NCBI RefSeq assembly: GCF_003346815.1
Contig: NZ_CP031217.1
Coordinates: 1,612,001 to 1,676,000 of the forward strand
Origin: Halarcobacter bivalviorum
GTDB lineage: Bacteria; Campylobacterota; Campylobacteria; Campylobacterales; Arcobacteraceae
Direction of reading: 5' to 3'
DNA length: 64,000 nucleotides
Part shown: piece after piece, positions 55,322 through 63,951 of the stretch
Layout of the letters: every line of letters starts with the position of its first letter
Position numbering within the stretch: position 1 is the stretch's first letter
The notes under the pieces: generated by a model
Told to the model about the DNA's origin: nothing
Seen by the model: the letters and a program-made list of their open reading frames with translations, nothing else
The model's database searches: none
Made by a program: the position numbers and the translations under genes

Positions 55322-56158
55322 ATGGCATTTAATTATGATGAATACTTAAGAACTAACAAAATGCCAACTTTATGGTGTTGGGGTTGTGGAGATGGTGTTA
55401 TTTTAAAAGCACTTATCCGTGCAATTGATAAACTTGGTTGGAATATGGATGATGTTTGTGTTGTTTCTGGAATTGGATGTTCTGGAAGATTTTCTTCATA
55501 TATTAACTGTAATACTGTGCATACAACTCATGGTAGAACAATTGCTTATGCAACAGGAATTAAATTAGCAAATCCAGATAAACATGTAATTTGTATCACA
55601 GGTGATGGAGATGGTCTTGCAATTGGTGGAAACCATACAATTCATGGTTGTAGAAGAAATATTGATATAAACCAAATAGTTATCAATAATTTTATCTATG
55701 GTTTAACTAACTCTCAAACTTCGCCAACTACTCCACAAGGAATGTGGACAGTTACTGCAAAAAGAGGAAATATTGACCCTACTTTTAATGCTTGTGATTT
55801 AGCAATGGCAGCAGGAGCTTCATTTGTTGCAAGAGAGACTATGCTTGACCCTAAAAAATTAGAAAAAATTTTTGTTAAAGGTTTAGAACACAAAGGTTAC
55901 TCTTTCTTTGATATTTTTTCAAATTGCCATGTTAACCTTGGTAGAAAAAATAAAATGGCAACTGCTATGGAAAACTTAGAGTGGATTGATGAAATCACTA
56001 TGGCAAAAACTAAGTATGATAAATTAGAAGAAAATGAAGAGAAAGGAAAACTTTTTCCAACTGGTATTTTAAAACATGATACAGAAGCAAGAGAGTATAC
56101 AGATATGTATAAACTTGTGCAACAAGCACATCAAAATAATACAAAAGTAGAATTTTAG
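55322..56158 (+). CDS. oorB: 2-oxoglutarate:acceptor oxidoreductase, beta subunit
   Basis: 278 residues. WCWGCGDGVILKAL, SGIGCSGRFSSYINCNTVH, and the thiamine-pyrophosphate/Mg motif ITGDGDGLAIGGNHTIH with NNFIYGLTNSQTSPTT. One base after oorA. Ferredoxin or flavodoxin is the expected electron acceptor. Confidence 0.95.
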   Translation: MAFNYDEYLRTNKMPTLWCWGCGDGVILKALIRAIDKLGWNMDDVCVVSGIGCSGRFSSYINCNTVHTTHGRTIAYATGIKLANPDKHVICITGDGDGLAIGGNHTIHGCRRNIDINQIVINNFIYGLTNSQTSPTTPQGMWTVTAKRGNIDPTFNACDLAMAAGASFVARETMLDPKKLEKIFVKGLEHKGYSFFDIFSNCHVNLGRKNKMATAMENLEWIDEITMAKTKYDKLEENEEKGKLFPTGILKHDTEAREYTDMYKLVQQAHQNNTKVEF

Positions 56159-56166
56159 GAGACATC

Positions 56167-56721
56167 ATGGCTAAAACATTAATGAGATTTACTGGTGTTG
56201 GTGGACAAGGTGTTCTTCTTGCTGGTGCAATTTTTGCAGCTGCTAAAATCAAAGCTGGTGGATATGGATTAAAGACTGCAACTTATACTTCTCAAGTAAG
56301 GGGTGGACCTACAGTTGTTGATATCACTTTAGAAGATGAAGAGATTTTATATCCATATGCAAATGATGGAGAAATTGATTTTATGCTTTCAGTTGCACAA
56401 ATCTCTTATGACCAGTTTAAAAGTGGTGTTAAAGATGGAGGAACTATTGTAGTTGAACCTAATCTTGTAAGACCAACTGAAGAAGATAGACAAAGATGGA
56501 ATATTTATGAAATTCCTATTATTACTATTGCAAAAGAAGAAGTAGGAAATGTAATTACCCAATCTGTTCTTGCTTTAGCTATTGCAAATCATATGACTGG
56601 TTATACAGTTGATAATGATACTTTAAGAGCGACAATGCTTTCAAAAGTTCCTGAAAAAGTTCATGATATAAATAATAAAGCTTTTGATTTAGGTTTAGAA
56701 TACGCTAAAAAAGTAAAATAG
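56167..56721 (+). CDS. oorC: 2-oxoglutarate:acceptor oxidoreductase, gamma subunit
   Basis: 184 residues. TGVGGQGVLLAGAIFA, TYTSQVRGGPTVVD and LALAIANHMTGY are the gamma-chain blocks. Last gene of oorDABC; its stop codon lies in a 32-bp perfect palindrome shared with the convergent SMR gene. Confidence 0.95.
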   Translation: MAKTLMRFTGVGGQGVLLAGAIFAAAKIKAGGYGLKTATYTSQVRGGPTVVDITLEDEEILYPYANDGEIDFMLSVAQISYDQFKSGVKDGGTIVVEPNLVRPTEEDRQRWNIYEIPIITIAKEEVGNVITQSVLALAIANHMTGYTVDNDTLRATMLSKVPEKVHDINNKAFDLGLEYAKKVK

Positions 56722-56747
56722 TTTAGAAGATATCTTCTAAACTATTT
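56716..56747. terminator. Perfect 32-bp palindrome between oorC and the SMR pump gene
   Basis: Each half reads aaatagtttagaagat; as RNA it gives a 14-bp stem with a 4-base loop on either strand. It contains both stop codons of the convergent genes. T tails are absent, so it may act by structure or as an mRNA 3'-end stabiliser. Confidence 0.6.
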
Positions 56748-57062
56748 ACTAACTAATTTAAGTCCTATAATTGAAGCAATAAGAGTAAATAAAAAGAATA
56801 ATCTTAATGCACTTGCTGGTTCTTTATAAAAAAATATTCCAATAATAATCGTACCAAAAGCCCCTATTCCTGTCCACACTGCATAAGCTGTTCCCATTGG
56901 TATTTGCTCCACTGCTTTTGTTAGAAAATAAAAACTTCCACTTGCAAATACTAAAAATATAATAGTTGGTATTAATCTAGTAAAATTTTCTGTAAGCTTC
57001 AACATTGAAGCAAAACCAACCTCTAAAATACCTGCTAAAATTAAATACATCCATGCTGTCAT
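56742..57062 (-). CDS. Small multidrug resistance family transporter, Gdx/SugE type
   Basis: 106 residues, four helices, with essential E14 in helix 1 and IPMGTAYAVWTGIGAFG, the signature of the Gdx (SugE) subgroup that exports guanidinium and some quaternary ammonium compounds, rather than the EmrE subgroup. Single gene (a homodimer would suffice). Divergent from a MarR regulator whose likely operators lie in its promoter. Confidence 0.88.
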   Translation of the reverse strand: MTAWMYLILAGILEVGFASMLKLTENFTRLIPTIIFLVFASGSFYFLTKAVEQIPMGTAYAVWTGIGAFGTIIIGIFFYKEPASALRLFFLFTLIASIIGLKLVSK

Positions 57063-57075
57063 TTTAATCCTTTTA

Positions 57076-57096
57076 TTACCTTTCCTAGAAAGATAG
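57076..57096. promoter_or_regulatory. Likely MarR operator 1 (SMR gene side)
   Basis: TTACCTTTC-CTA-GAAAGATAG, an imperfect inverted repeat (7 of 9 arm positions) matching the perfect copy at 57126-57146. It lies downstream of a minus-strand TATATT (57102-57107), where the SMR transcript should start. Confidence 0.7.
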
Positions 57097-57125
57097 ATGG
57101 AAATATATCATTGAAAAACTTAATT

Positions 57126-57146
57126 TTATCTTTCTTGGAAAGATAA
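57126..57146. promoter_or_regulatory. Likely MarR operator 2 (marR side)
   Basis: TTATCTTTC-TTG-GAAAGATAA, 9-bp perfect arms, centre exactly 50 bp from operator 1. It occupies the -35 area of the marR promoter, suggesting autorepression. Confidence 0.75.
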
Positions 57147-57158
57147 GTTTAAATCTGT

Positions 57159-57164
57159 TATAAT
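57159..57164 (+). promoter_or_regulatory. -10 box of marR, only 5 bases before its ATG
   Basis: Perfect TATAAT. A start 6-7 bases downstream would fall on or beside the A of the ATG at 57170, giving a leaderless mRNA; no ribosome site is visible before the ATG. Confidence 0.65.
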
Positions 57165-57169
57165 TACTT

Positions 57170-57655
57170 ATGGATATTAAACAATTTGAAACTAATTTAA
57201 AAAATATAAAAGAACAAACTCCTCAGGTATTTAAAGAGTCAATGAATGTAACTATTCCTTTTTTTATTCTTCATAGAAAACTATTTGAACATGGAGATAG
57301 ACTTTTAAAGGAGAAGTTTTCTTTAAATCAAAGTGAATTAGATATTTTATCTTCTCTATTTTATATGACAAATAATACTCATACAATGAGTCCAACAGAA
57401 CTCTATGAAGTAATGGTATTTTCTTCAGGGGGAATGACAAAAATTCTAAAGAAGTTAGAATCAAAAAAATATATTAAAAGAGTTGAAAATAGTCTCGATA
57501 AAAGAAGTAAACTTGTACAATTAACAAATTTAGGTAAAGAGATTACGGTAAAAGCAATCAGTGAGATAATATCTTTTGAAGATAACTATTTTTCTAAACT
57601 AAAAAAAGAGGAGCAAGAACTTTTTACAAAATTAATTTTAAAAGTTCTTAACTAA
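57170..57655 (+). CDS. MarR-family transcriptional regulator
   Basis: 161 residues. Winged helix with LNQSELDILSSLFYM, SPTELYEVMVFSSGGMTKILKKLE (recognition helix) and wing IKRVENSLDKRSKLVQLT. Full N-terminal dimerisation helix is present, supporting the start at 57170 although it lacks a ribosome site. Divergent from the SMR pump with two matching operators between them; the usual arrangement for a drug-responsive repressor. Confidence 0.9.
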   Translation: MDIKQFETNLKNIKEQTPQVFKESMNVTIPFFILHRKLFEHGDRLLKEKFSLNQSELDILSSLFYMTNNTHTMSPTELYEVMVFSSGGMTKILKKLESKKYIKRVENSLDKRSKLVQLTNLGKEITVKAISEIISFEDNYFSKLKKEEQELFTKLILKVLN

Positions 57656-57657
57656 AC

Positions 57658-58203
57658 TTATCTATTTATATAAACTACATACTCATTTATCTTATCTTCT
57701 AATCTTTTAGATAAATATAGATTCGAATTTTTAAGACAAGAAAGAATAAATTTTGCTTCTTTTTGATAATTTAAAACCTTTAAACTATCCCAAGACTCAG
57801 GTGGTTTTTGCATATTTGTTATTCTATCTGCTAATTTAACCATTTGCACTTCATAAGGTTGTGTTAAAAGATTATTTATACTTAAAGCCATTTGATCTTT
57901 TTTAGACTCTATTGTTTTATCTTTTGTTAAAGCTTCAACTGCTTCTGCTACTTCTGCTCCAAATTCACTATATAAATCATCATAAGTTACATCAGTATCT
58001 TCTATTGTATCATGTAATAAAGCAACAGTTATTGCTAAATCTGCTTTCTCTATTTTTAACTGTGATTGCTCACAAGCATGAATTATTTCCATTGCTACTG
58101 AAGCTAAATGAGTTAGATAAGGAACTCCATAAGGTGTTTTTTGTTCACCATGTGCCTTTGCGGCAAAATTTAAAGCCTTTAAATATTTTTCTTGAGTAAA
58201 CAT
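57658..58203 (-). CDS. HD-domain protein, likely small alarmone hydrolase
   Basis: 181 residues, a single HD domain of RelA/SpoT hydrolase type: HGEQKTPYGVPYLTHL with H32, HDTIEDTDV (H64, D65, E68, D69) and VKLADRITNM. No synthetase, TGS or ACT domain, so it would act only as a (p)ppGpp-type hydrolase (SAH/MESH1 group). Start overlaps the exonuclease stop by one base. Last gene of rpe-trpF-exonuclease-HD. Confidence 0.82.
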   Translation of the reverse strand: MFTQEKYLKALNFAAKAHGEQKTPYGVPYLTHLASVAMEIIHACEQSQLKIEKADLAITVALLHDTIEDTDVTYDDLYSEFGAEVAEAVEALTKDKTIESKKDQMALSINNLLTQPYEVQMVKLADRITNMQKPPESWDSLKVLNYQKEAKFILSCLKNSNLYLSKRLEDKINEYVVYINR

Positions 58204-59042
58204 TAGTTTTCCTTTTCTATATTATCTTTCTTTTGTTCTCTTTTACCATGGTTTACTTCCATTTTAGGCATTACAGGTTTTGCAGATTTTGAGAAATTTA
58301 TTAAATCCTCTACTGTTTGAATCTCTTTACTTATATGTTTTAAAGACTCTTTTAAAATATATGTTGTACTTAAAGCATCACTATAAGCTCGATGATGATT
58401 ATCTATATCTATATTTAAAAGCTCTTTTAAAGATTTTAAACCATATTTCTCTGCTTTTATAGTTCTTCTTGCTAAATCTATAGTACAAAGTTTTCTATTA
58501 TATAACTTTCCTAAATGATATTTTTCTAAAGAACTTGAAATAAAGTTATAATCAAACTTAATATCATGTGCTACAAAAACATCATCTTCTAAAAAGAGTT
58601 TAAATTTTTCAAGAACATTTTTTAAAAAAGGTGCATTTTCTAGCATTTTAGGAGTGATATTTGTAACACTTTGAATATATTCTGGAATATCTTTTGCATA
58701 AACTAAAGACTCAAAAGAATCAATAATTTCTCCATTTCTATATTTTACAGCTCCAATTTCAATTATTTGATGTCCTTTATTTACATGTCCACCATTTGTT
58801 TCAATATCAACAATACAAAAAGTTTGTTCAGGAATTAATGTTTTAGTAGTTTTTAAAAAGACTTTATTTTCTTCAATATCTAAAGGAAATCCATTTGAAA
58901 GAAGTAATTCAAACTCCAATTCAGGATTATCAAAAAATCTCTCTTTGTGTCTAGATAAAATATCTAAAAAATCATCAAAGTCAATTGGAGCTTTTTTCAG
59001 TCTATCAATAAGACCCATATAGAAATTTTTATTGGATTTCAT
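58203..59042 (-). CDS. DEDDh 3'-5' exonuclease, DnaQ-like
   Basis: 279 residues. An N-terminal extension of about 85 residues precedes the exonuclease core: FCIVDIETNGG (ExoI Asp/Glu), AHDIKFDYNF (ExoII) and HHRAYSDA (ExoIII histidine and aspartate). Resembles the DNA polymerase III epsilon-like proteins of Campylobacter; may serve in repair rather than as the replicative proofreader. Overlaps trpF by 14 bases. Confidence 0.87.
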   Translation of the reverse strand: MKSNKNFYMGLIDRLKKAPIDFDDFLDILSRHKERFFDNPELEFELLLSNGFPLDIEENKVFLKTTKTLIPEQTFCIVDIETNGGHVNKGHQIIEIGAVKYRNGEIIDSFESLVYAKDIPEYIQSVTNITPKMLENAPFLKNVLEKFKLFLEDDVFVAHDIKFDYNFISSSLEKYHLGKLYNRKLCTIDLARRTIKAEKYGLKSLKELLNIDIDNHHRAYSDALSTTYILKESLKHISKEIQTVEDLINFSKSAKPVMPKMEVNHGKREQKKDNIEKEN

Positions 59043-59622
59043 TTACTGCTTTTACAAAGTTAATCATTTTTTGTTTCTCTTTTTTGCCTTTGCTTGCTTC
59101 AACACCAGAACTTACATCAACTCCATAAAAAGGGTATCCTTTTATTTCAGATACATTGTGTTCTGTTAAACCACCAGCAAGAACAATTTTAGAACAATCC
59201 ACATGGTTAAACCACTCTAAAGCAACTCTCTTCCCTGCTCCACCAAAAGAGTCAACAAAAGCATCTACTAAAATATAATTATTGATATTTTCAATAATAT
59301 CTTTTTCACTTTTAGCTCTTATTACTCTCATATATTTAAATTTTAAGGCTTCAAAGTCAGTAAAACTATCATCATCAATAACTTGAGCTAATTGCATTTT
59401 TGCATTTGTACAAACTTGATTAATAAAACCACAGTTTTCATTTACAAATAAACCTACTGTTTGAATAAAAGGAGGAATTGCATCAACTATCTTTCTAGCT
59501 TCAAAAGGTTCTATATATCTTGGACTTTTATTGTAAAAAACAAAACCCAAAGCATCAGCACCAGCTTCTACAGCAGCTAAAGCATCTTCTAAATTTGTTA
59601 TTCCACAGATTTTAACTTTCAT
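59029..59622 (-). CDS. trpF: Phosphoribosylanthranilate isomerase
   Basis: 197 residues. VKICGITNLEDALAAVEAGAD at the start, GFVFYNKSPRYI, DSFGGAGKRV and LAGGLTEHNV with GVDVSSGVE. Third step after anthranilate in tryptophan synthesis. Sits between rpe (3-base gap) and the exonuclease, away from trpC. Confidence 0.94.
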   Translation of the reverse strand: MKVKICGITNLEDALAAVEAGADALGFVFYNKSPRYIEPFEARKIVDAIPPFIQTVGLFVNENCGFINQVCTNAKMQLAQVIDDDSFTDFEALKFKYMRVIRAKSEKDIIENINNYILVDAFVDSFGGAGKRVALEWFNHVDCSKIVLAGGLTEHNVSEIKGYPFYGVDVSSGVEASKGKKEKQKMINFVKAVNEIQ

Positions 59623-59625
59623 ATA

Positions 59626-60267
59626 TTAAACCTGCAAGCTCTTTATTGCTTTTGAATAATCTTCATTTCCAAATACATAAGAACCAGCAACTACCATATC
59701 AACACCAGCTTCTTTTAACTCATGAATATTTTTATCATTTACCCCACCATCTACTTCAATTAGACATGTAGGATTTCTTTTATTAATTAACTCTTTTAAT
59801 TTTTTTGTTTTTTCAACTACACTTGAAATAAACTTTTGTCCACCAAAACCTGGATTAACAGACATTAGTAAAACCATATCTAAATCTTCTAATAAGTACT
59901 CAATAGCTTCAGGTGGAGTATGTGGATTTAGAACTATTGCAGGTCTTATTCCATATGATCTAATTTTTTGAATAAGTCTATGAGGATGTTTTTCACTCTC
60001 AATATGAAAAGATATAAATTCTGGTTTTAAAGGTGCAAATAGTTCCACAAAAAAAGTATTATTTTCAACCATTAAATGTACATCTAAAGGTTTTGTTGCA
60101 ACTTTTGCTACTGGGTTTACAACCACTGGACCAATTGTCATATTAGGAACAAAATGTCCATCCATTACATCTACGTGAATATAATCACAACCACCATCAC
60201 AGATGGCTTTTATCTCATCATTAAGCTTACCAAAATCAGCAGAAAGAATCGAAGGTGCTACAAGCAT
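59626..60267 (-). CDS. rpe: Ribulose-phosphate 3-epimerase
   Basis: 213 residues. APSILSADFGKL, HVDVMDGHFVPN, LDVHLMVEN, MSVNPGFGGQKF and EVDGGVN carry the metal and phosphate sites. Interconverts ribulose 5-phosphate and xylulose 5-phosphate. Heads the rpe-trpF-exonuclease-HD operon. Confidence 0.95.
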   Translation of the reverse strand: MLVAPSILSADFGKLNDEIKAICDGGCDYIHVDVMDGHFVPNMTIGPVVVNPVAKVATKPLDVHLMVENNTFFVELFAPLKPEFISFHIESEKHPHRLIQKIRSYGIRPAIVLNPHTPPEAIEYLLEDLDMVLLMSVNPGFGGQKFISSVVEKTKKLKELINKRNPTCLIEVDGGVNDKNIHELKEAGVDMVVAGSYVFGNEDYSKAIKSLQV

Positions 60268-60336
60268 AAATAATTACCTTTTTAATTAATTTCGGGATTA
60301 TACCATTGTTTTTCTTGAAAAAATATTTTAATCTTT

Positions 60337-62682
60337 TTATAGTTTTTCAAACTTAGGATTCCAATCTAACCACTCTTCTTGAACATCATCATGTAGTTCA
60401 AACCTCATCATATTCTCTGCTTTTTCTTTATATTCTGTTGGAGTTACTAATGAAATACCACCTGTAAGAAGAGTTTCTAAAGTTTCTGTATTTATTTTTA
60501 CACCTAAAAGATTTATTTTCATTCCAAAGGCAGTTGCATTATAAAAAACTGAGTTTGTTCTTATTAAGTGTTTAAATTTTTCATCAATATATAACTGAAG
60601 TTCAACTCTTGTTCCATCAGCAGAAAGTTTATAATTTTCAACAACTCCTATTTGTAATTGTCTATATAAAACTGGTGAATTTTCCTTTAAAGAACTTTTA
60701 CTCTTTGCAAGAACTACTACTCTTAGGCCTTTATTATTAAATTTCATCTCATTATTTATTTCATCTAAGCTATTATAAAATCTAAACTTATGATAATTTT
60801 TTACATTTTTTGCTTTTTCATCAAAACTTACAAAAGAGATTCCACCCTTAATTAAAGTATTTAAAGATTGGGTTTTTATATTTAATTTACTTAAAGAGAC
60901 ATCTACATCAATACCACTTATAGAGTAAAACTTTGTACTCTCATTTATATATTTAGCAAAACTATCAAAAACAAAAAGTTCTACCTCAACTTTTTTTGTA
61001 TTTTCATTATATTTTTTATTTACTACCTTACCAGCTTCTACACCTTTATAATAAATAGAGTTTGTTTTTGAAACTCTATTTGCATTATCTAAAGTAACTA
61101 TATATCTTTTTCCTTTTTGAGAAAAATATTTTGCCTCTAACATTTTTTCATAACTATCAAAAAGATAAAATCTATTTACACTTCTTTTTTCTTTTAAATC
61201 TCTTGTTTCAAAAGAGATTGAAGAGTTAAGAAAAGCTCCTAAAGGTGCTGTTTTAAAAGATATGTTTTCTAAACTTGCATTTACCTCTATAGGAGCTTGC
61301 ACATAAAATATTGAGCTATCATTTATTAAATATTTAAACTCTTTGAAAATCTCAACTTCAACTCTTAATTCATCTGATTTTGTATGTAGTTTTTTTGAAC
61401 TAACTTTTCCTACTTTTATATCTTTAAAATAAACAGGAGAGTTTTCTGCTATTTTTAAGGTATCATCACTTTTTAAAACTATTTTATAAATATCTCTTTT
61501 TATAGGCTCATTATATAAAGAGTAAATACTTTTTTCTTCTGTTTTTTCAAGTTTAGTTTTAGTAATATTTATATACGTACCTTTTGCAAGTTTTGATATT
61601 TCTCCTAACTTGTCAAGGGAAAGCTTTGGTTCTACTATTTCAAAATATGGTGTATGTTTTAATAAAGAAGCAAACTCTTTTTTTAGTTTTACAAAAATAT
61701 AGCTTTTTTTATCTTCTAATAAATAACTAATATCATCAACATACCCTACTTCAATTCCATTATAAATAAGTTTTGTAAACTCTATTTCTAAATTATGTTC
61801 AAATTCTGTTTCTAAAATTACATAGTCTTCTAAATAAGCTATATCCTCTTTACTATCATAAAGATTAAATACTTTGTTTGTATCTGCTAAAGGAGAAGCT
61901 AATATATTTGAATCAAACTCTATTCCTCCTGCAATTAAAGAAGCTAATGTATTTACTTTAAATTTTATACCACTTAAAGAGGCTTTTAAATCAATAGCAC
62001 TGATATTCCAAAAGTTGCTATCTTTTTTCACTAAACTTTTATATTTTTCTTCAATAAATAGTGTATAAAAAATATTATCATTCTTCAGGTTTTTCTTTAC
62101 TACTTTACCAACTACAAAACTTTTATATAAAATAGGTGTACCTACTTCTAAACTACCCTTTGAAGATTTTAAAGTTAAAAACAACCCCTCTTCAAAATAG
62201 TTAATTGGTCTTTCAAAAGCTGCTTCAAAAGTATATTGTTCCTCTAATTTTTCTATCTCTTCTATACTTTGAGCATTTGGCATTGCTTCAATATAAATAC
62301 CACTTAAAATAGTATTTAAACCTGAAATCTCTGTAAGTGAAGCTTTAGGTTCCACTTTCCAAAACTTTGTTCCCTCTTTTGCAACTAAAGATAAAGCATT
62401 TTTATCAACTTCTATTTTTACTAAAAATCTATTTAAATTTGTCTCATCAACATCAATACTTGTCACAACTCCTATTTTTATTCCCTTATATTTCAAAGGT
62501 GTTTTATCAACAAGAAAACCTTCTGCATTATCAAAATAAACACCTATTTCTTCTCCTTGCTTATCAAAATGTTTATATAACATTGATGCAGAAATAAGTA
62601 AAGCAATAAAAGGTAGAAGCCAAATTAAAAATACTATTTTTTTACTCTTTTTTACACTTTCATGTTCTATTTCTTCATTCAT
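60337..62682 (-). CDS. MCE-domain lipid transport protein (LetB/PqiB type, six MCE domains)
   Basis: 781 residues. One N-terminal membrane helix (about 15-36) anchors a periplasmic chain of six MCE domains at about 44-134, 167-256, 287-375, 399-492, 526-619 and 652-747; each opens with a strand-turn pattern such as TPLKYKGIKIGVV or SPVYFKDIKVGKV. E. coli PqiB has three and LetB seven, so this is an intermediate form. Stacked rings would make a hydrophobic tunnel between the membranes. Four bases after the second PqiA-like gene. Confidence 0.9.
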   Translation of the reverse strand: MNEEIEHESVKKSKKIVFLIWLLPFIALLISASMLYKHFDKQGEEIGVYFDNAEGFLVDKTPLKYKGIKIGVVTSIDVDETNLNRFLVKIEVDKNALSLVAKEGTKFWKVEPKASLTEISGLNTILSGIYIEAMPNAQSIEEIEKLEEQYTFEAAFERPINYFEEGLFLTLKSSKGSLEVGTPILYKSFVVGKVVKKNLKNDNIFYTLFIEEKYKSLVKKDSNFWNISAIDLKASLSGIKFKVNTLASLIAGGIEFDSNILASPLADTNKVFNLYDSKEDIAYLEDYVILETEFEHNLEIEFTKLIYNGIEVGYVDDISYLLEDKKSYIFVKLKKEFASLLKHTPYFEIVEPKLSLDKLGEISKLAKGTYINITKTKLEKTEEKSIYSLYNEPIKRDIYKIVLKSDDTLKIAENSPVYFKDIKVGKVSSKKLHTKSDELRVEVEIFKEFKYLINDSSIFYVQAPIEVNASLENISFKTAPLGAFLNSSISFETRDLKEKRSVNRFYLFDSYEKMLEAKYFSQKGKRYIVTLDNANRVSKTNSIYYKGVEAGKVVNKKYNENTKKVEVELFVFDSFAKYINESTKFYSISGIDVDVSLSKLNIKTQSLNTLIKGGISFVSFDEKAKNVKNYHKFRFYNSLDEINNEMKFNNKGLRVVVLAKSKSSLKENSPVLYRQLQIGVVENYKLSADGTRVELQLYIDEKFKHLIRTNSVFYNATAFGMKINLLGVKINTETLETLLTGGISLVTPTEYKEKAENMMRFELHDDVQEEWLDWNPKFEKL

Positions 62683-62685
62683 TTA

Positions 62686-63303
62686 TTAATCCTTATCCCA
62701 TAATGTTCGTGTATCAAAACTCTCGGTTGCTAGCATTGTTGAAATAACAACAATAGTAAAAGCCACAGCAGCTAATCCTGCTGTAATATTTGATAAATTT
62801 CCAAATTGAACCATTACTATCATTAAAGCAACAACAAAGATATCAAGCATTGACCACTTACCTATAAATTTTATAATCCTATAATATTTTGTAGCATTTT
62901 TAGCTAATGATATTTTATTATACTTAGTTATATACAAAAGATATAATAAAACTACTAATTTAAATATTGGTACAGCAATACTAGCGACAAAGATAACAAA
63001 AGCTATTAAATAAGATTTTGTTTGAAAAAAGTAAACAATACCATCAAAAATTGTATTTGCTTCAACAACACCTAAAGTAGTAACTTCCATCATTGGTAAA
63101 ATATTTGCTGGAAACAAAAAAATAATTGCTACAATAGTAAAACTAAATGTTTTAACTAACGAATATTCATCCCTTTGTTTTAATTTACTCTTACATTTTC
63201 TACAAACTTTTTCTTTTACCTTTGAAACACTATTACAATGTTTACACAAAACTAAGCCTAAGTCTTTATCACTTTTGTATTTCATTTTCATTCCAAACAT
63301 CAT
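62686..63303 (-). CDS. PqiA/LetA-like membrane protein, second half
   Basis: 205 residues. N-terminal zinc-ribbon pattern CKHCNSVS...CRKCKSK, then four membrane helices with the PqiA blocks FLFPANILPMMEV and GKWSMLDIFVVALM. Corresponds to one half of E. coli PqiA/LetA. Its start overlaps the preceding gene by 35 bases. Confidence 0.88.
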   Translation of the reverse strand: MMFGMKMKYKSDKDLGLVLCKHCNSVSKVKEKVCRKCKSKLKQRDEYSLVKTFSFTIVAIIFLFPANILPMMEVTTLGVVEANTIFDGIVYFFQTKSYLIAFVIFVASIAVPIFKLVVLLYLLYITKYNKISLAKNATKYYRIIKFIGKWSMLDIFVVALMIVMVQFGNLSNITAGLAAVAFTIVVISTMLATESFDTRTLWDKD

Positions 63304-63880
63304 AAGGATTAAATAATGCCATAGTCAAAGACATCATCAGTAAAAAACATAAAAAGAAATAAAAACCCATACCTATATCTAAAGTTGCCATTTTTTGAAG
63401 TTTAATAATTGCTACTACAATACTAATCATATATATTTCACCCATCTGCCACTCTAAAAGATGTTCGTAAAACTTCAATGGTTTGGAAACATATTTAGCA
63501 CTTTTACCTAATTTTAAAGGAATTAAAATAGACATAATTAATATTAACATACAAAGAGGAACTATTATTCCAATAAAAGTAATCAATATAGAAACAGCGG
63601 TATATCCATTTTTAAAAAATATTAATAGAGTCTCTACTAAAGTTGTAGTCTGCTTCAAATCTAATATTTCAAGACTTAATAGAGGTAAAAAGATTGCTGG
63701 TATAAAAAGAATTATTGAAGTTATTGCAAAAAGTAATACTGTTAAGTAATCTTGTCCATACTTATAAATCAAAGCATTACATCTTGGACAATGAAATTGA
63801 TGATTGTAATCTAATTGTGGTTTATTTAAAACAAGACCACAATCTTTACAAATAGTTATTTTCTCTAACTCTTCGGACAA
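63269..63880 (-). CDS. PqiA/LetA-like membrane protein, first half
   Basis: 203 residues. Zinc ribbon CKDCGLVLNK...CPRCNALIYK at the N-terminus, then four helices with IPAIFLPLLSLEIL and LLEWQMGEIYMISIVVAIIK, homologous in layout to the next gene. In E. coli the two halves form one protein; here they are separate overlapping genes. First gene of the operon. Confidence 0.88.
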   Translation of the reverse strand: MSEELEKITICKDCGLVLNKPQLDYNHQFHCPRCNALIYKYGQDYLTVLLFAITSIILFIPAIFLPLLSLEILDLKQTTTLVETLLIFFKNGYTAVSILITFIGIIVPLCMLILIMSILIPLKLGKSAKYVSKPLKFYEHLLEWQMGEIYMISIVVAIIKLQKMATLDIGMGFYFFLCFLLMMSLTMALFNPYDVWNENEIQK

Positions 63881-63951
63881 TGTATTTCCTTTTTTTCTTA
63901 AAGGTATATTATAGTATATTATTAATAATTAAAATATCAAAGGTAAAAGAT

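Noticed and set aside
57912-58199. Leu/His-rich plus-strand frame over the HD protein gene
   Set aside because: Composition is that of an antisense frame of AT-rich coding DNA; the HD motifs on the other strand are decisive.
62686-63880. pqiA broken by a frameshift
   Set aside because: Each half has its own zinc ribbon, start codon and complete helix set, so two separate genes are more likely than one broken gene.
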